Counted from the first letter of the stretch, positions 14,465-23,533 are shown. The stretch is DNA of 64,000 nucleotides from Dyella terrae (GCF_004322705.1 NZ_SIZZ01000001.1:2187213-2251212), one strand, 5' to 3'. Notes: generated from the sequence alone by a model not told the origin. A program made the numbers and translations.

Positions 14465-15394
14465 TCACTTCGATCCGGCGACCGGCTTGCCATCCACGAA
14501 CTGCGCGACCGCAGCGATGGTCACCTCGGGCGCTTCCTCCATCAGCCAGTGCCCGGCGCCAGGCACCACGAGCTCCGTGACGTTGCTGGCGGCATGGCGC
14601 ATCACGATCGCCTCGTTCGCGCCGAACGACTTCTCGCCACCGATGGCCAGCACCGGCATGGGGAGTTTGGGCGCCAAGGTCTTCTGGTTGTCCACGGCGT
14701 CCTGCCGGATCGCGCGGAACTGGGCGAACGCGTCGTGCATGGCGTCAGGGCGGGCGTAGATGGCGGCATAGTGCTGGCGCATGCCTTCGTCGAGTTTGGT
14801 CGGATCACCCGCGAACTCGTTCCAGAAGCGATCGAGATAGATGCGTTCGCGACCGGCCACCAGCCGCTCCATATCCGGGCCGCCAAAATCGAAGTGCCAC
14901 AGTGCCGGGAGCCGGACGATTTGGTCCCACGGCGGGATGCCCGGCACGGGGGCGTCCATCACGATCAGGCGGACGGTCTTGTCCGGATAGCGGGCGGCAT
15001 AGGCGTACGCCACCATCGTGCCGATGTCGTGGCCAACAACCACCGCGCGATCGATCCCAAGTTTGGTCAGCACAGCGCGAACGTCGGCCGCCTGGGTGCG
15101 CTTGTCGTAGCCGCTCTCCGGATGGGAAGACAAGCCCATGCCGCGCAGGTCCGGCACGATGACCGTGTGGTGGCGGGCCAGCTCGGTCGCGAGCGGCGCC
15201 CACATGTCGCCGGTATCGCCAAAGCCATGCAACAAGACGACGGCGGGGCCCTTGCCACCCACGCGCACATGAATCGTGGCGCCGTCCACCGGGATGTCCT
15301 GGACTTTGAAGGTGGTGGGAAAAGGCTGGACGCTGGCCACGACAGGAAGGCTCGCGACGGCCAGCAGACACGCAAGCAGCACTCGGCGAATCAT
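14465..15394 (-). CDS. Secreted alpha/beta hydrolase with Asp nucleophile
   Basis: A signal peptide (residues 1-20, PVVAS) precedes an alpha/beta-hydrolase fold. HGFGDTGDMW gives the oxyanion region, GHDIGTMVA the nucleophile elbow with Asp instead of Ser, DAPVPG follows strand 6, and GAGHWLMEE carries the catalytic His. An Asp nucleophile is characteristic of epoxide hydrolases and haloacetate/haloalkane dehalogenases, so one of these reactions in the periplasm is likely. The start at ATG 15394 overlaps the stop of a small upstream frame by ATGA. Confidence 0.87.
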   Translation of the reverse strand: MIRRVLLACLLAVASLPVVASVQPFPTTFKVQDIPVDGATIHVRVGGKGPAVVLLHGFGDTGDMWAPLATELARHHTVIVPDLRGMGLSSHPESGYDKRTQAADVRAVLTKLGIDRAVVVGHDIGTMVAYAYAARYPDKTVRLIVMDAPVPGIPPWDQIVRLPALWHFDFGGPDMERLVAGRERIYLDRFWNEFAGDPTKLDEGMRQHYAAIYARPDAMHDAFAQFRAIRQDAVDNQKTLAPKLPMPVLAIGGEKSFGANEAIVMRHAASNVTELVVPGAGHWLMEEAPEVTIAAVAQFVDGKPVAGSK

Positions 15395-15561
15395 GGATAT
15401 GACTCCCAGACGGCAGGGTTGAAATGACGGAAGGTCCCCGAAGCGCCGACGAGGCACCCAGGCGCCGTCGGACGCGCTAGTTCAGGACAGGCATCGTCAT
15501 GCGCGCGTGATTGAGGCGGGGACAGGCCGCGAGCGCGGCGGGACAAGGCAAGGCGGGACAT
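15391..15561 (-). CDS. Possible small leader gene, 56 aa, coupled to the hydrolase
   Basis: The ATG at 15561 follows a perfect GGAGG by six bases, and the TGA overlaps the hydrolase start in an ATGA arrangement, the signature of translational coupling. The peptide is Arg/Pro-rich and unlike any family I know. The remaining part of the 300-base gap to the VOC gene at 15696 shows nothing else. A chance frame cannot be excluded. Confidence 0.35.
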   Translation of the reverse strand: MSRLALSRRARGLSPPQSRAHDDACPELARPTAPGCLVGASGTFRHFNPAVWESYP

Positions 15562-15695
15562 GGGCATCCTCCAGTGGCGGGTAGGTGGCGCGCGCTGCGC
15601 CACTGGAGGGAGATGCTGCGCCTGGCACGCCGGGATGACGTGCCAAGGGCGCGATCAAGATGTTCGATACGGACGAACGTGTCGGCCGTGAGGCA

Positions 15696-16046
15696 TTACT
15701 GCTCCGACCAGGCCGCCCACTCGTAGCCGTCGGGATCGGCAAAGTGAAAGCGGCGCCCGCCCGGGAAGTCGAACACCGGGCGCACCACCTTGCCCCCGGC
15801 CGCCTCGACGGCCGCCTGCGTCTGCAGGAGGTCATTGGAGTAGATCACCACCAGGGCGCCGCCGGGCCTCGCGTCGCCGTGGAAAAAACCACCCGTGAGG
15901 CGACCGTCGCGAAACTCGCAGTAGTCCGGGCCGTAGTCCTGGAAGGTCCAGCCGAAAGCGGCGCCAAAGAAGGCCTTGGCGGCATCGATCGATGCGACGG
16001 CGAATTCCAGATAATCGATGCGGTGATGGTGTTCCGGGCGTGCCAT
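15696..16046 (-). CDS. VOC (glyoxalase/bleomycin resistance) family protein, 116 aa
   Basis: The order DYLEFAVASIDAAKAFFGAAFGW, GGFFHG, VIYSND, GGKVV and FADPDGYEWAAW is that of a single VOC module, usually a homodimer with a metal site between subunits. The DPDG-x-EWA ending is typical of the lactoylglutathione-lyase-like subgroup. The substrate is unknown. It lies downstream, on the same strand, of the AraC regulator at 16116. Confidence 0.9.
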   Translation of the reverse strand: MARPEHHHRIDYLEFAVASIDAAKAFFGAAFGWTFQDYGPDYCEFRDGRLTGGFFHGDARPGGALVVIYSNDLLQTQAAVEAAGGKVVRPVFDFPGGRRFHFADPDGYEWAAWSEQ

Positions 16047-16115
16047 GACGATCTCCCTGTGCGTTGGAAGACTCTACGCAATCGCCACGCTCGCGTCTTG
16101 GAAAATTCGGACAGC

Positions 16116-16835
16116 TCACTGACCGTGCTGCGCCAGAAGCTCACTTGTCGTCAGCCCGGCCAGTTGATGCGCATCCCTCGCCAGGTGAGGCGCGTCAAAA
16201 TAACCCGCGTCCAGCGCGGCTGTTGTCATGTCCGGCGAGTCACTGGCAAGGGAAAGGAATCGCTGCAACCGCAGGATCCGATCCAGCGTCTTCGGACCAT
16301 AGCCGAACGCCTCCAGGCAGTGCCGCCGCAGCGAGCGCTCACTCATTCCGATCTGCGAAGCCAGATCGCCGACACGCGTCCGGCCCTGGCGCATCAGCGA
16401 GAACACCTGGCGCATGCCTGAGTCCGGTGCACCGCTGGCACAGGCACCGTACTCAACCAACACCGACTGCGGATCCTGCGCGTCGAGAAGTGCATCCACC
16501 AGACGCCCTGCTCGCGCACCCCACACATCCTGCAACGCGACCCGCTGGTTCTGGATGGCGTGGAGCGGCATGCCAAGGAAGGGAGAGCCGAAGCCGGGAG
16601 CGAGGCGTACAGCCGTGAGCGTCGTTCCTGCGGGGACGTGCGCCATGGCGGCCGTCGTGTCGGGACCGGCGACGAATACGGTGTGGCCATCCCAGATGAG
16701 GTCGATGTGGCCGTCGGGCAGGACGCGCACGGGCGCGTGATCCGCGTTTCCCTGGACGTATTCCCAGGCACACGCCATGCGGTGGCGCAGATGACCCGGC
16801 AGAGGCGTTTGGGAATATCGGGATGTGACGGTCAT
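16116..16835 (-). CDS. AraC-family transcriptional regulator, 239 aa
   Basis: The C-terminal about 90 residues hold the AraC double helix-turn-helix (VGDLASQIGMSERSLRRHCL, then RILRLQRFLSL and AALDAGYFDAPHLARDAHQL). The N-terminal domain starts YSQTPLPGHLRHRMACAWEY and contains VLPDGHIDLIWDG, as in AraC proteins with a DUF6597-type N-domain. The start is taken at ATG 16835; upstream frame has no coding signal. It is divergent from the GST at 16978, its likely target. Confidence 0.9.
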   Translation of the reverse strand: MTVTSRYSQTPLPGHLRHRMACAWEYVQGNADHAPVRVLPDGHIDLIWDGHTVFVAGPDTTAAMAHVPAGTTLTAVRLAPGFGSPFLGMPLHAIQNQRVALQDVWGARAGRLVDALLDAQDPQSVLVEYGACASGAPDSGMRQVFSLMRQGRTRVGDLASQIGMSERSLRRHCLEAFGYGPKTLDRILRLQRFLSLASDSPDMTTAALDAGYFDAPHLARDAHQLAGLTTSELLAQHGQ

Positions 16836-16977
16836 GTTCGAAGATCGCGGACGCCGGGCTACTGAGCTTTCCATCACACGCGTTCCGGACAATGCAGCCC
16901 GGAAAGGCATAGTCTTCCAAACCAGACCGCTTGTCCAAGCGCTGCTTCGGCTTGCCAGCTCACCCGGAGATCCACCG

Positions 16978-17622
16978 ATGACCATCGTCATTACCGCCTT
17001 TGAACGCTCACCCGATGGCGGCAAGGGACTGGCCCGCGACACGCGTGTTCGCTGGGCGCTGGAGGAAGCTGGCCTGCCCTATGAGGTGCGGCTGGTTTCG
17101 TTCCAGGCGATGAAGGAACCCGCGCACATGGCGGTTCATCCGTTTGGCCAGATCCCGACCTTCGAGGAAGACGGGCTCGCCCTGTTCGAAACCGGCGCGA
17201 TCATTTTCCACATCGCCGAGCAACATGGCGGCCTGCTGCCAGACGATGCCCATGCGCGCGCCCGCGCCATCATGTGGATGTTTGCTGCGCTCAATACGGT
17301 CGAAGTGCCTGTCCTCGACCTGACCATTGCGCGGTTCGTCGAGCACGACAAACCCTGGGCGAAGGAGCGGTTGCCCATCGTGCAGGACCGGATTCGCCAG
17401 CGACTGCGCGAGCTCGCCACGCGACTTGGCGACGGCGAATGGCTCGACGGCGCATTCAGTGCCGGTGATCTGCTGATGGTGTCGGTGCTGCTTCGGTTGC
17501 GGCCGTCGGGCATGCTGGACGAATTCCCGAACCTGGCGGCTTACGTGGCTCGCGGCGAAGCGCGGCCCGCCTACCAACGCGCCTTCGCGGCGCAGCTGGC
17601 GATCAACGCGCCGCCCGGCTAA
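16978..17622 (+). CDS. Glutathione S-transferase family protein, 214 aa
   Basis: Residues 1-80 form the thioredoxin-like domain, with TRVRWALEEAGLPYEV, the conserved cis-Pro in GQIPTFEEDG and the glutathione-binding LFETGAIIFHIAE. Residues 90-200 form the helical C-domain, including FSAGDLLMVSVLLRL with the N-capping box. The start ATG 16978 has GGAGA upstream. It is a soluble cytosolic enzyme of unknown substrate. AraC 16116 is divergent from it; its stop overlaps that of the convergent gene 17619 by 4 bases. Confidence 0.92.
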   Translation: MTIVITAFERSPDGGKGLARDTRVRWALEEAGLPYEVRLVSFQAMKEPAHMAVHPFGQIPTFEEDGLALFETGAIIFHIAEQHGGLLPDDAHARARAIMWMFAALNTVEVPVLDLTIARFVEHDKPWAKERLPIVQDRIRQRLRELATRLGDGEWLDGAFSAGDLLMVSVLLRLRPSGMLDEFPNLAAYVARGEARPAYQRAFAAQLAINAPPG

Positions 17623-18164
17623 TCCATGACATGCACATGGAGCCATTGGCCCTGGCTCAGGACATAAACCGCGGCGGCCGATTCCACTGCGCCGAAATAG
17701 AACCCCACGCGCTTGCTGGTGAACCGCTCCACGCCACCGGGTTCGGGCTTGAACGCATAAGCTTCGGTATGGACGTACGTGCCCGGCGGCGCCACGTCGA
17801 CGTAAAGCGACGCGATCGATCCGGACCACGCGCTCAGTTCGGCCACTTCGTAACCGGAAGCCTTGTTGAGTGCCACGACCAGGCGGGAACGGTCACCGGC
17901 GATGCCCGGCAAGAGCAGGACAAGATCAGCCCTACCGTCGCCGTCGAAGTCGGCGCTGGCAATCGACAGGCAGGCCTTGCGGTGATCACCGCTTTCCTCG
18001 TCCCGTCCCACGTCGCGATGCGTTGGCAGCCGCGCGTCGGGATAGCGCTGCGCGAGCGCGTCCTTCAATGCGGCGGGAACCATGGCGGCACAGGGATCGC
18101 TCGACGCCGGGTGAGGTGATCCCATGGCGAGGATGGCGAGCAGGAGCGATGAACCTGGATGCAT
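17619..18164 (-). CDS. Secreted protein with FG-GAP/Ca-binding-like segment, 181 aa
   Basis: Residues 1-22 form a signal peptide. A segment near residue 71 (ADFDGDGRADLVLLL) matches a VCBS/FG-GAP-type calcium-binding repeat, but only one copy is present. Two Cys near residues 25 and 65 may pair. The protein is presumably periplasmic. It overlaps the GST stop codon tail to tail. No function can be given. Confidence 0.78.
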   Translation of the reverse strand: MHPGSSLLLAILAMGSPHPASSDPCAAMVPAALKDALAQRYPDARLPTHRDVGRDEESGDHRKACLSIASADFDGDGRADLVLLLPGIAGDRSRLVVALNKASGYEVAELSAWSGSIASLYVDVAPPGTYVHTEAYAFKPEPGGVERFTSKRVGFYFGAVESAAAVYVLSQGQWLHVHVMD

Positions 18165-18252
18165 GACGGCGTATTCCTGTTCACGATAAGTCGCTCTGCA
18201 TGAGCGGCAAACCCATCACGTCGCATGACAAGCAAACGTCCCGGCGCCATGC

Positions 18253-18507
18253 CTAAGGCGCCAGCGCCAGAACGTTACCCGCCATGCCCGCGACAAGAGG
18301 TACGGCCAGTGCCGCGCAGATCGCCACCCACAGGCGAGTACGCCTCGGCATCAGGGCCAGCACGACGAGCGCCCCCACGCACGCGTACGACGTTATCGCC
18401 TTTGCCTGGCTGGCAGCATTCCACGGCTGCTCGAGAAGCGCAAAACCCAGGGCAAAGGCCAGGATCAGCAGTCGATGCCGTGGGATCAGGTTCCACTCTT
18501 TGGCCAC
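18253..18507 (-). CDS. Small membrane protein, 84 aa
   Basis: I place the start at GTG 18507 with GGAG six bases upstream; the longer frame overlaps the ABM gene region and lacks coding character there. The protein has three hydrophobic stretches (residues about 10-24, 30-47 and 55-78) joined by short basic turns. It follows the ABM-domain gene by 35 bases on the same strand, so both are probably one transcript. No family recognised. Confidence 0.62.
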   Translation of the reverse strand: MAKEWNLIPRHRLLILAFALGFALLEQPWNAASQAKAITSYACVGALVVLALMPRRTRLWVAICAALAVPLVAGMAGNVLALAP

Positions 18508-18542
18508 GCCACGCTCCGTTGCATTTGCAGTGACTGCGGCGG

Positions 18543-18887
18543 TCAGTTGCCCTTTGGCAACGGCGCCAGGAAATCCGATACCGGCTCGAGAATGATCTCC
18601 GGCAGGCTTTCGGCAATCGCCGCTCGCAACTGTTCCCACGCCTGGGGATCGACCGATGGCCGGGCGAGCCCTTCGGCTTTGGCGGCCGCCGATGGCCATT
18701 GCGTGTAGCTGTACCAGAGGTCGTCCGGCCCGCGATGCAGGCGGGAACCGAGCGATCCGCGCTCGCTTCGAAGGAGTCCGGTAATGCGCTTCCATGCCTC
18801 GACAAAGGAGGCCTCGGAGCCGGCATGCAGGCGCCAGCGATAGATGGCACAGAACACCGCTTCGTCGACACCAGACCGGACTTCCAT
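18543..18887 (-). CDS. Antibiotic biosynthesis monooxygenase (ABM)-like protein, 114 aa
   Basis: AIYRWRLHAGSEASFVEAW, GSLGSRLHRG and LWYSYTQWPS are typical of ABM-like ferredoxin-fold dimers, a family that includes small cofactor-free monooxygenases and many proteins of unknown role. I prefer ATG 18887 with GGGGGA upstream; an earlier ATG at the same frame is possible. The adjacent small membrane protein gene at 18253 is probably co-transcribed. Confidence 0.78.
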   Translation of the reverse strand: MEVRSGVDEAVFCAIYRWRLHAGSEASFVEAWKRITGLLRSERGSLGSRLHRGPDDLWYSYTQWPSAAAKAEGLARPSVDPQAWEQLRAAIAESLPEIILEPVSDFLAPLPKGN

Positions 18888-19041
18888 CGACCGTGATCCC
18901 CCATGCATGGATTGCCATTGACGTGTCCCGGGGCACGCGGGACATCCCGCTGTCACGGGAGCCAGACCAGCCATTCAATGCCTTGCAAACGGGAGGCGAC
19001 CCAGGTCATTTCCCCGCGACTATACGTCCTTCGCCCTTTCA

Positions 19042-19070
19042 TTGACGCCCCCCTAACGGCCCACTACATA
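19042..19070 (+). promoter_or_regulatory. Candidate sigma70-type promoter of the nirK operon
   Basis: TTGACG at 19042 and TACATA at 19065 are separated by exactly 17 bases, 92 bases upstream of the nirK start. I see no clear FNR/NNR dyad (TTGAT-N4-ATCAA) in this gap, which would have been expected for an oxygen-regulated nitrite reductase. Confidence 0.4.
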
Positions 19071-19161
19071 GGCTCCTGAACGGCGCGCGCCGCCCGGGTC
19101 CGGGAAGGGGAATCGGGCGCACCGTGCGCCGACGCCATGCGCCACTCCAAGGGGCACTACG

Positions 19162-20679
19162 ATGGAACTGAGGTCCGTCCTTTTCATGGCTGGCTGCGCG
19201 CTCGCGCTGGCGGCCTGTTCCGGCAAACCCGCCGACTCTTCCGTCAAAACGGCTGCCGCACCCGCGCCGGCATCGACGGCCGCGTTGCATGGTGACTTCG
19301 GACCACCGCAGGGCGAGCCGATCCATGCGGTGCTGGGCATCCCACCCAATGTGCCGCCGCCGTTGAATCGCAATTATCCGGCGAAGGTCATCGTCGATCT
19401 GGAAGTGATCGAAAAGGACATGCCGATCTCCGAAGGCGTGACCTACACCTACTGGACCTTCGGCGGCACGGTGCCGGGAAGTTTCATTCGCGTGCGCCAG
19501 GGTGACACGGTGGAGTTCCACCTGAAGAACGCGCCCGACAGCAAGATGCCGCACAACATCGACTTGCACGGCGTGACGGGCCCGGGTGGCGGTGCCGCAT
19601 CGAGCTTCACCGCGCCGGGCCACGAATCGCAGTTCACCTTCAAGGCACTCAATGCCGGCGTGTTCGTCTATCACTGCGCCACGGCGCCGGTGGGCATGCA
19701 CATCGCCAACGGCATGTATGGCCTGATCCTGGTCGAGCCGCCGGAAGGCTTGCCGAAGGTGGATCACGAGTACTACGTGATGCAGGGCGATTTCTACACG
19801 ACCGGCAAGTACCGCGAGAAGGGCCATCAGCCGTTCGACATGGACAAGGCCATCGATGAGCGCCCGACCTATGTGCTGTTCAACGGTCACGAAGGCTCAA
19901 TCACCGGTGATCATGCACTGACGGCCAAGGTGGGTGAGACCGTGCGCCTGTTCGTCGGCAACGGCGGCCCGAACCTGGTATCGAGCTTCCATGTGATCGG
20001 CGAGATCTTCGACAAGGTCTACTACGAGGGCGGCAAGCACGCCCAGGAAAACGTGCAGACCACCCTGATCCCGGCGGGCGGCGCGATCATGGCCGAGTTC
20101 CATCTCGACGTGCCCGGCAGCTACGTGCTGGTCGATCATTCGATCCTGCGCGCATTCAACAAGGGCGCGATGGGCATCCTCAAGGTCGATGGCCCGGAGA
20201 ACAAGGCGATCTACTCGGGCAAGGAGGTCGACTCGGTGTACCTGGGTGATCGCGCCGAACCGAACCTCAAGGCCGTGGCCGTAGCCGCCGATGCGCATGC
20301 CAGCGGCAAGCTGAGCAAGGAAGACCAGATCGCCGCGGGCAAGCAGTTGTTCACCGGCACGTGCTCTGTGTGCCATCAGGACAACGGACAAGGCTTGCCG
20401 GGCGTGTTCCCGCCACTGGCCAAGTCCGACTACCTCGCCAAGCAGAATCGCGAACACCTGATCGGCATCCCGCTGCACGGCCTCACCGGCAAGATCAACG
20501 TCAACGGCAAGGACTACGACTCGGTGATGCCGCCGATGATGCAGCTCACCGACGACGAGGTGGCCAACATCCTGACCTATGTCCTCAACAGCTGGGACAA
20601 CCCCGGCGGCCAGGTCAGCAAGGAAGAAGTGGCCAAGGTGCGGGCGCAGCCGGCCGCGGCCCCGACGGCGGAACACTGA
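19162..20679 (+). CDS. nirK: Copper nitrite reductase NirK with C-terminal cytochrome c domain, 505 aa
   Basis: NirK reduces nitrite to nitric oxide in the periplasm. The signal carries a lipobox-like LAAC (Cys19), so the enzyme may be membrane-anchored. Two cupredoxin domains (residues about 65-350) hold the type 1 copper ligands H131, C172, H180 and M185, and type 2 ligands H136, H171 and probably H277. After a linker, residues about 385-490 form a class I cytochrome c with C401-SVC-H405 and axial Met in VMPPMM. This three-domain layout is known from Ralstonia-type NirK, where the haem feeds electrons to copper. nirV and SCO genes follow at once. Confidence 0.96.
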   Translation: MELRSVLFMAGCALALAACSGKPADSSVKTAAAPAPASTAALHGDFGPPQGEPIHAVLGIPPNVPPPLNRNYPAKVIVDLEVIEKDMPISEGVTYTYWTFGGTVPGSFIRVRQGDTVEFHLKNAPDSKMPHNIDLHGVTGPGGGAASSFTAPGHESQFTFKALNAGVFVYHCATAPVGMHIANGMYGLILVEPPEGLPKVDHEYYVMQGDFYTTGKYREKGHQPFDMDKAIDERPTYVLFNGHEGSITGDHALTAKVGETVRLFVGNGGPNLVSSFHVIGEIFDKVYYEGGKHAQENVQTTLIPAGGAIMAEFHLDVPGSYVLVDHSILRAFNKGAMGILKVDGPENKAIYSGKEVDSVYLGDRAEPNLKAVAVAADAHASGKLSKEDQIAAGKQLFTGTCSVCHQDNGQGLPGVFPPLAKSDYLAKQNREHLIGIPLHGLTGKINVNGKDYDSVMPPMMQLTDDEVANILTYVLNSWDNPGGQVSKEEVAKVRAQPAAAPTAEH

Positions 20680-20688
20680 GGATTCGCT

Positions 20689-21447
20689 ATGTGGTTGCCG
20701 TGGGTTGTGATGATCCTGGCTTCGGTGACGACGCCGAAGCCAGGGCAGTACGTGCCGTTGCCCGGCGGTACCTTCGCCAGCGTGATTGGCGCGGATGACA
20801 AGGGCGCGCCGGCGCAAATCCGTCCATTCAAGCTGCGCACGGAGCCGGTCACCAACGCGGAGTTCCTCGCCTTCGTGATGAAGAACCCGCAGTGGCGCCG
20901 CGACCGCGTCGCCTCGGTGCTCGCCGATCGACAATACCTCTCGCAGTGGGCAAGCGCGGACAAGCTCGGCCCCGGCGCCCTGCCGCAACAGCCGGTCACG
21001 CGCGTCAGCTGGTTTGCCGCCCAGGCCTACTGTGAAAGCGAAAACGCCCGCCTGCCCAGCTGGTATGAATGGGAATACGCCGCCGCAGCGGATGCGCATC
21101 GCGAAGACGCACGCCAGGATCCTGCCTGGCGCGATGCCGTGCTCAACTGGTATAGCCGTCCATCCAATACACCTTTGCCGACCATCGGCGGCGAAGCCAA
21201 CATCCATGGCGTGCGTGACATGAACGGCCTGGTGTGGGAATGGGTCGACGATTTCAACGCGCTGCTCGTCAGCGGCGACGGACGCGAACAGGACGGCGCC
21301 GACAAACTGCGCTTCTGCGGCGCGGGCGCGGCCAACCTTGAGCAGAAGGAAAACTACGCGACCCTGATGCGCGTGGCGATGCTCTCCGCCGTCAAAGCCG
21401 CCGACACCACCAACAACATGGGATTTCGTTGCGCACGCAACGACTAA
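20689..21447 (+). CDS. nirV: NirV-like formylglycine-generating-enzyme family protein, 252 aa
   Basis: The sequence has the SUMF1/FGE-sulfatase layout: PLPGGTFASV at the start, TEPVTNAEFLAFV, PVTRVSWFAAQAYCE, LPSWYEWEYAA, MNGLVWEWVDDF and the terminal MGFRCA. NirV accompanies nirK in many denitrifiers, and its role is unproven, perhaps in copper-enzyme maturation. A short hydrophobic N-terminus suggests export. It starts 9 bases after the nirK stop, in one operon with nirK and SCO. Confidence 0.9.
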   Translation: MWLPWVVMILASVTTPKPGQYVPLPGGTFASVIGADDKGAPAQIRPFKLRTEPVTNAEFLAFVMKNPQWRRDRVASVLADRQYLSQWASADKLGPGALPQQPVTRVSWFAAQAYCESENARLPSWYEWEYAAAADAHREDARQDPAWRDAVLNWYSRPSNTPLPTIGGEANIHGVRDMNGLVWEWVDDFNALLVSGDGREQDGADKLRFCGAGAANLEQKENYATLMRVAMLSAVKAADTTNNMGFRCARND

Positions 21448-21456
21448 GGGATCGAC

Positions 21457-22023
21457 ATGATCAAGCGACTGCTTTTCCTGCTGGCGAGCCTTCTCCTCGC
21501 CGCTCCTGTACTGGCTGACCAGAAACCCTTGCCGGGTGATTCGGTGTACCAACTCGGCATCAAACTCACCGATCAGGACGGCCATACCTGGCCGCTCGCG
21601 GAACGTCGCGGCCGCGTGCAGTTGGTCACGATGTTCTATTCGTCGTGCACGATGGTGTGCCCGATGATCATCGATACGATGAAGGCCACTCGTGCGACCT
21701 TGGATGACGCATCGAAGCAGAAACTCGACCTGCTGGCGGTGAGTTTCGACCCGGAGCGCGATACGGTCGATGCGCTGCACGCGTACATGGGCAAGCGTAA
21801 GCTCGACGCCCCACGCTGGACGCTTGCACGCGCCAAGCCACAGGACGTGCGCGCGCTCTCGGCGCTACTCGGACTGCAGTATCGCCAGCTGCCTGACGGC
21901 GAGTTCAATCACTCCAGCGAACTGATTCTGCTGGATGCGGACGGCAGGATCCTCGCCAAGACGACCGTGATTGGCAAGGTTGACCCGGCCTTTGCGGCGA
22001 AGGTCAAAGAAGCGCTGCGCTAA
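21457..22023 (+). CDS. SCO1/SenC family copper chaperone, 188 aa
   Basis: A signal peptide (residues 1-20, PVLAD) precedes a thioredoxin fold. The copper site C64-TMV-C68 and the distant His152 in FNHSSE are all present, as is the SFDPERDT motif. SCO proteins deliver copper to CuA sites and act as thiol reductants in the periplasm. Placed 9 bases after nirV, it most likely supplies copper to NirK here. Confidence 0.95.
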   Translation: MIKRLLFLLASLLLAAPVLADQKPLPGDSVYQLGIKLTDQDGHTWPLAERRGRVQLVTMFYSSCTMVCPMIIDTMKATRATLDDASKQKLDLLAVSFDPERDTVDALHAYMGKRKLDAPRWTLARAKPQDVRALSALLGLQYRQLPDGEFNHSSELILLDADGRILAKTTVIGKVDPAFAAKVKEALR

Positions 22024-22349
22024 TCGACGACAAAAAGCTTTGCGCCGGTCGCGGTGTGTGACCGGTGCGGCTCGGCATGATCGGCCACCTGGTAGCTCAT
22101 GCCCGGCTTCAGCGTGAACGTGCGCCCGTCTTCGAGCTCCGTATGCAGCTCGCCTTCCAGGCACAGCAGGATATGGCCCTTCACGCACCAGTGGTCCGCC
22201 AGATAACCGGGCGAGTATTCGATCATCCTCACCCGCACATCACCAAACGTCCGGGTCCGCCAGAGGGCGAAGCCCGTATCACCCGGGTGTTGGGTCGGCG
22301 CCACGTCGGTCCAGTCCGTGGTGCCAAAGGGGATGTCGGACAACTTCAA
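22020..22349 (-). CDS. DHCW-motif cupin fold protein, 109 aa
   Basis: A TTG start at 22349 with AAGGAG upstream gives KLSDIPFGTTDW at the N-terminus. The cupin core shows LADHWCVKGH, LCLEGELHTEL and PGMSYQVADHAEPHRS, containing the His and Glu residues of a metal-binding barrel and the rearranged DHCW motif of this family. Function is unknown. The stop overlaps the end of the SCO gene tail to tail; the VOC gene at 22424 lies upstream on the same strand and may be co-transcribed. Confidence 0.85.
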   Translation of the reverse strand: MKLSDIPFGTTDWTDVAPTQHPGDTGFALWRTRTFGDVRVRMIEYSPGYLADHWCVKGHILLCLEGELHTELEDGRTFTLKPGMSYQVADHAEPHRSHTATGAKLFVVD

Positions 22350-22423
22350 GGTCTGCTCCTTATCGTTTGCGCGAAACGGCGTCGCGCCCGCACATCGGTA
22401 CGGGCGCGACGAGCGATTGTTGC

Positions 22424-22837
22424 TTAGCCCTGCGGTGGGATGGCCGTCGGGTCCATCCACATCACTTCCCAGATGTGGCCATCGAGATCCTCGAAGCTGC
22501 GACCGAACATAAAGCCGAAGTCCTGCGTCGGCGTCGGGTCACCCTTGCCGCCTGCGGCAACCGCTGCATCGACCAGGCTCGAAACGGCCTCGCGGCTCTC
22601 CGCCGACAGGCACAGCAGCACCTGCGCTTCGTTGTGCGCATCGACGATCTTCTTGCTGGTGAACTGGCGCCACTTATCGTGGGTCAGCAACATCGTGAAG
22701 ATCGTGTCCGAGATCACCATGCAGGCGGCGGTGTCATCGGTAAATGCCGGGTTATTCGCCGCACCGATTGCCTCATAGAACGCCTTGGAGCGCGCCAGGT
22801 CCGTCACGGGGAGGTTCACGAAAATCATCTTGGTCAT
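22424..22837 (-). CDS. VOC family protein, 137 aa
   Basis: MIFVNLPVTDLARSKAFYEA, a central FTMLLTHDKWRQF and the terminal GRSFEDLDGHIWEVMWMDP identify the extradiol-dioxygenase-like VOC subgroup common in proteobacteria. Such proteins bind a divalent metal between two modules; the substrate is unknown. AGGA lies upstream of the ATG. The cupin gene at 22020 follows on the same strand. Confidence 0.9.
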   Translation of the reverse strand: MTKMIFVNLPVTDLARSKAFYEAIGAANNPAFTDDTAACMVISDTIFTMLLTHDKWRQFTSKKIVDAHNEAQVLLCLSAESREAVSSLVDAAVAAGGKGDPTPTQDFGFMFGRSFEDLDGHIWEVMWMDPTAIPPQG

Positions 22838-22936
22838 GCTTTAGTCCTTTAGGAGGCAGGCCCCGGCTGAAGTGCCGTGGTTATCCATGCGACGAACGGG
22901 GCTCCGGGGAATCGACATGACGATTGCAAGCCGAAT

Positions 22937-23437
22937 TCAACCCGGGCTCTTTTGCACGCAGCCCAGCGTATCGCCAATGACCATCTTGCCACCGCGCTCG
23001 ATCTCCCAATCAACGCGAAGGCGGTTCTCCGGCATGCGCACGTAGACAAAGCGTTGCGCCGGCTTGACCTCGGGCGCCGACGTCCAGACCAGCCGGCCAT
23101 CGCGCCAACCTTCGGAGCCGAAGATGCGCGCCCCACCGAAGTTGTCCATGATCACAGCGTTGTATCGCGCCGCCTTGGCGTCGTAACCCCAGGCTTCCAG
23201 CGCGTGGTAATTGGACGACGGTGACGTGTCATCGTGATGCTTCACCATGGCCTGCCCGGAGAGATCGCTTTCGAAGCGAATAACCGAATCGATGGTCTTG
23301 CCACTGGCCGGAAACACGCCGTGGCACGTCCATTGCCCGGATAAATTCGCGAAGTCCCGAAACGGCTGCTCGCCGGCCACCGCCAACGCACTGCTGCCGA
23401 ACATACAAAGCCCAAGTCCCAACACGGTCAAGCGCAT
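22937..23437 (-). CDS. Secreted DUF1579-like protein, 166 aa
   Basis: A signal peptide (residues 1-21, AVAGE) is followed by DFANLSGQWTCHGVFPASG, FRV-like strands, a DDTSPSSNYHALEAWGYDA turn and KMVIGDTLGCVQ. The strand pattern and GxW start suggest a lipocalin-like or DUF1579-like barrel in the periplasm. Two cysteines, near positions 38 and 161, may pair. No close family name can be assured, and no functional partner is evident. Confidence 0.72.
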   Translation of the reverse strand: MRLTVLGLGLCMFGSSALAVAGEQPFRDFANLSGQWTCHGVFPASGKTIDSVIRFESDLSGQAMVKHHDDTSPSSNYHALEAWGYDAKAARYNAVIMDNFGGARIFGSEGWRDGRLVWTSAPEVKPAQRFVYVRMPENRLRVDWEIERGGKMVIGDTLGCVQKSPG

Positions 23438-23533
23438 GGCACGGATCCTTTTGTGACTGCGCGAAGACTAAGGCGGCGGTTGGGCGAAAAAATATGCGTC
23501 GGAAGTCACTGGCACTTCTGCGGTGACAACCTG

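Noticed and set aside
19042-19161. FNR/NNR box upstream of nirK
   Set aside because: TTGAC followed by TAAC does not fit TTGAT-N4-ATCAA; only promoter-like hexamers are supported.
19897-21780. Long minus-strand frame opposite nirK and nirV
   Set aside because: His/Arg/Val-rich composition and full overlap with conserved genes mark it as a shadow.
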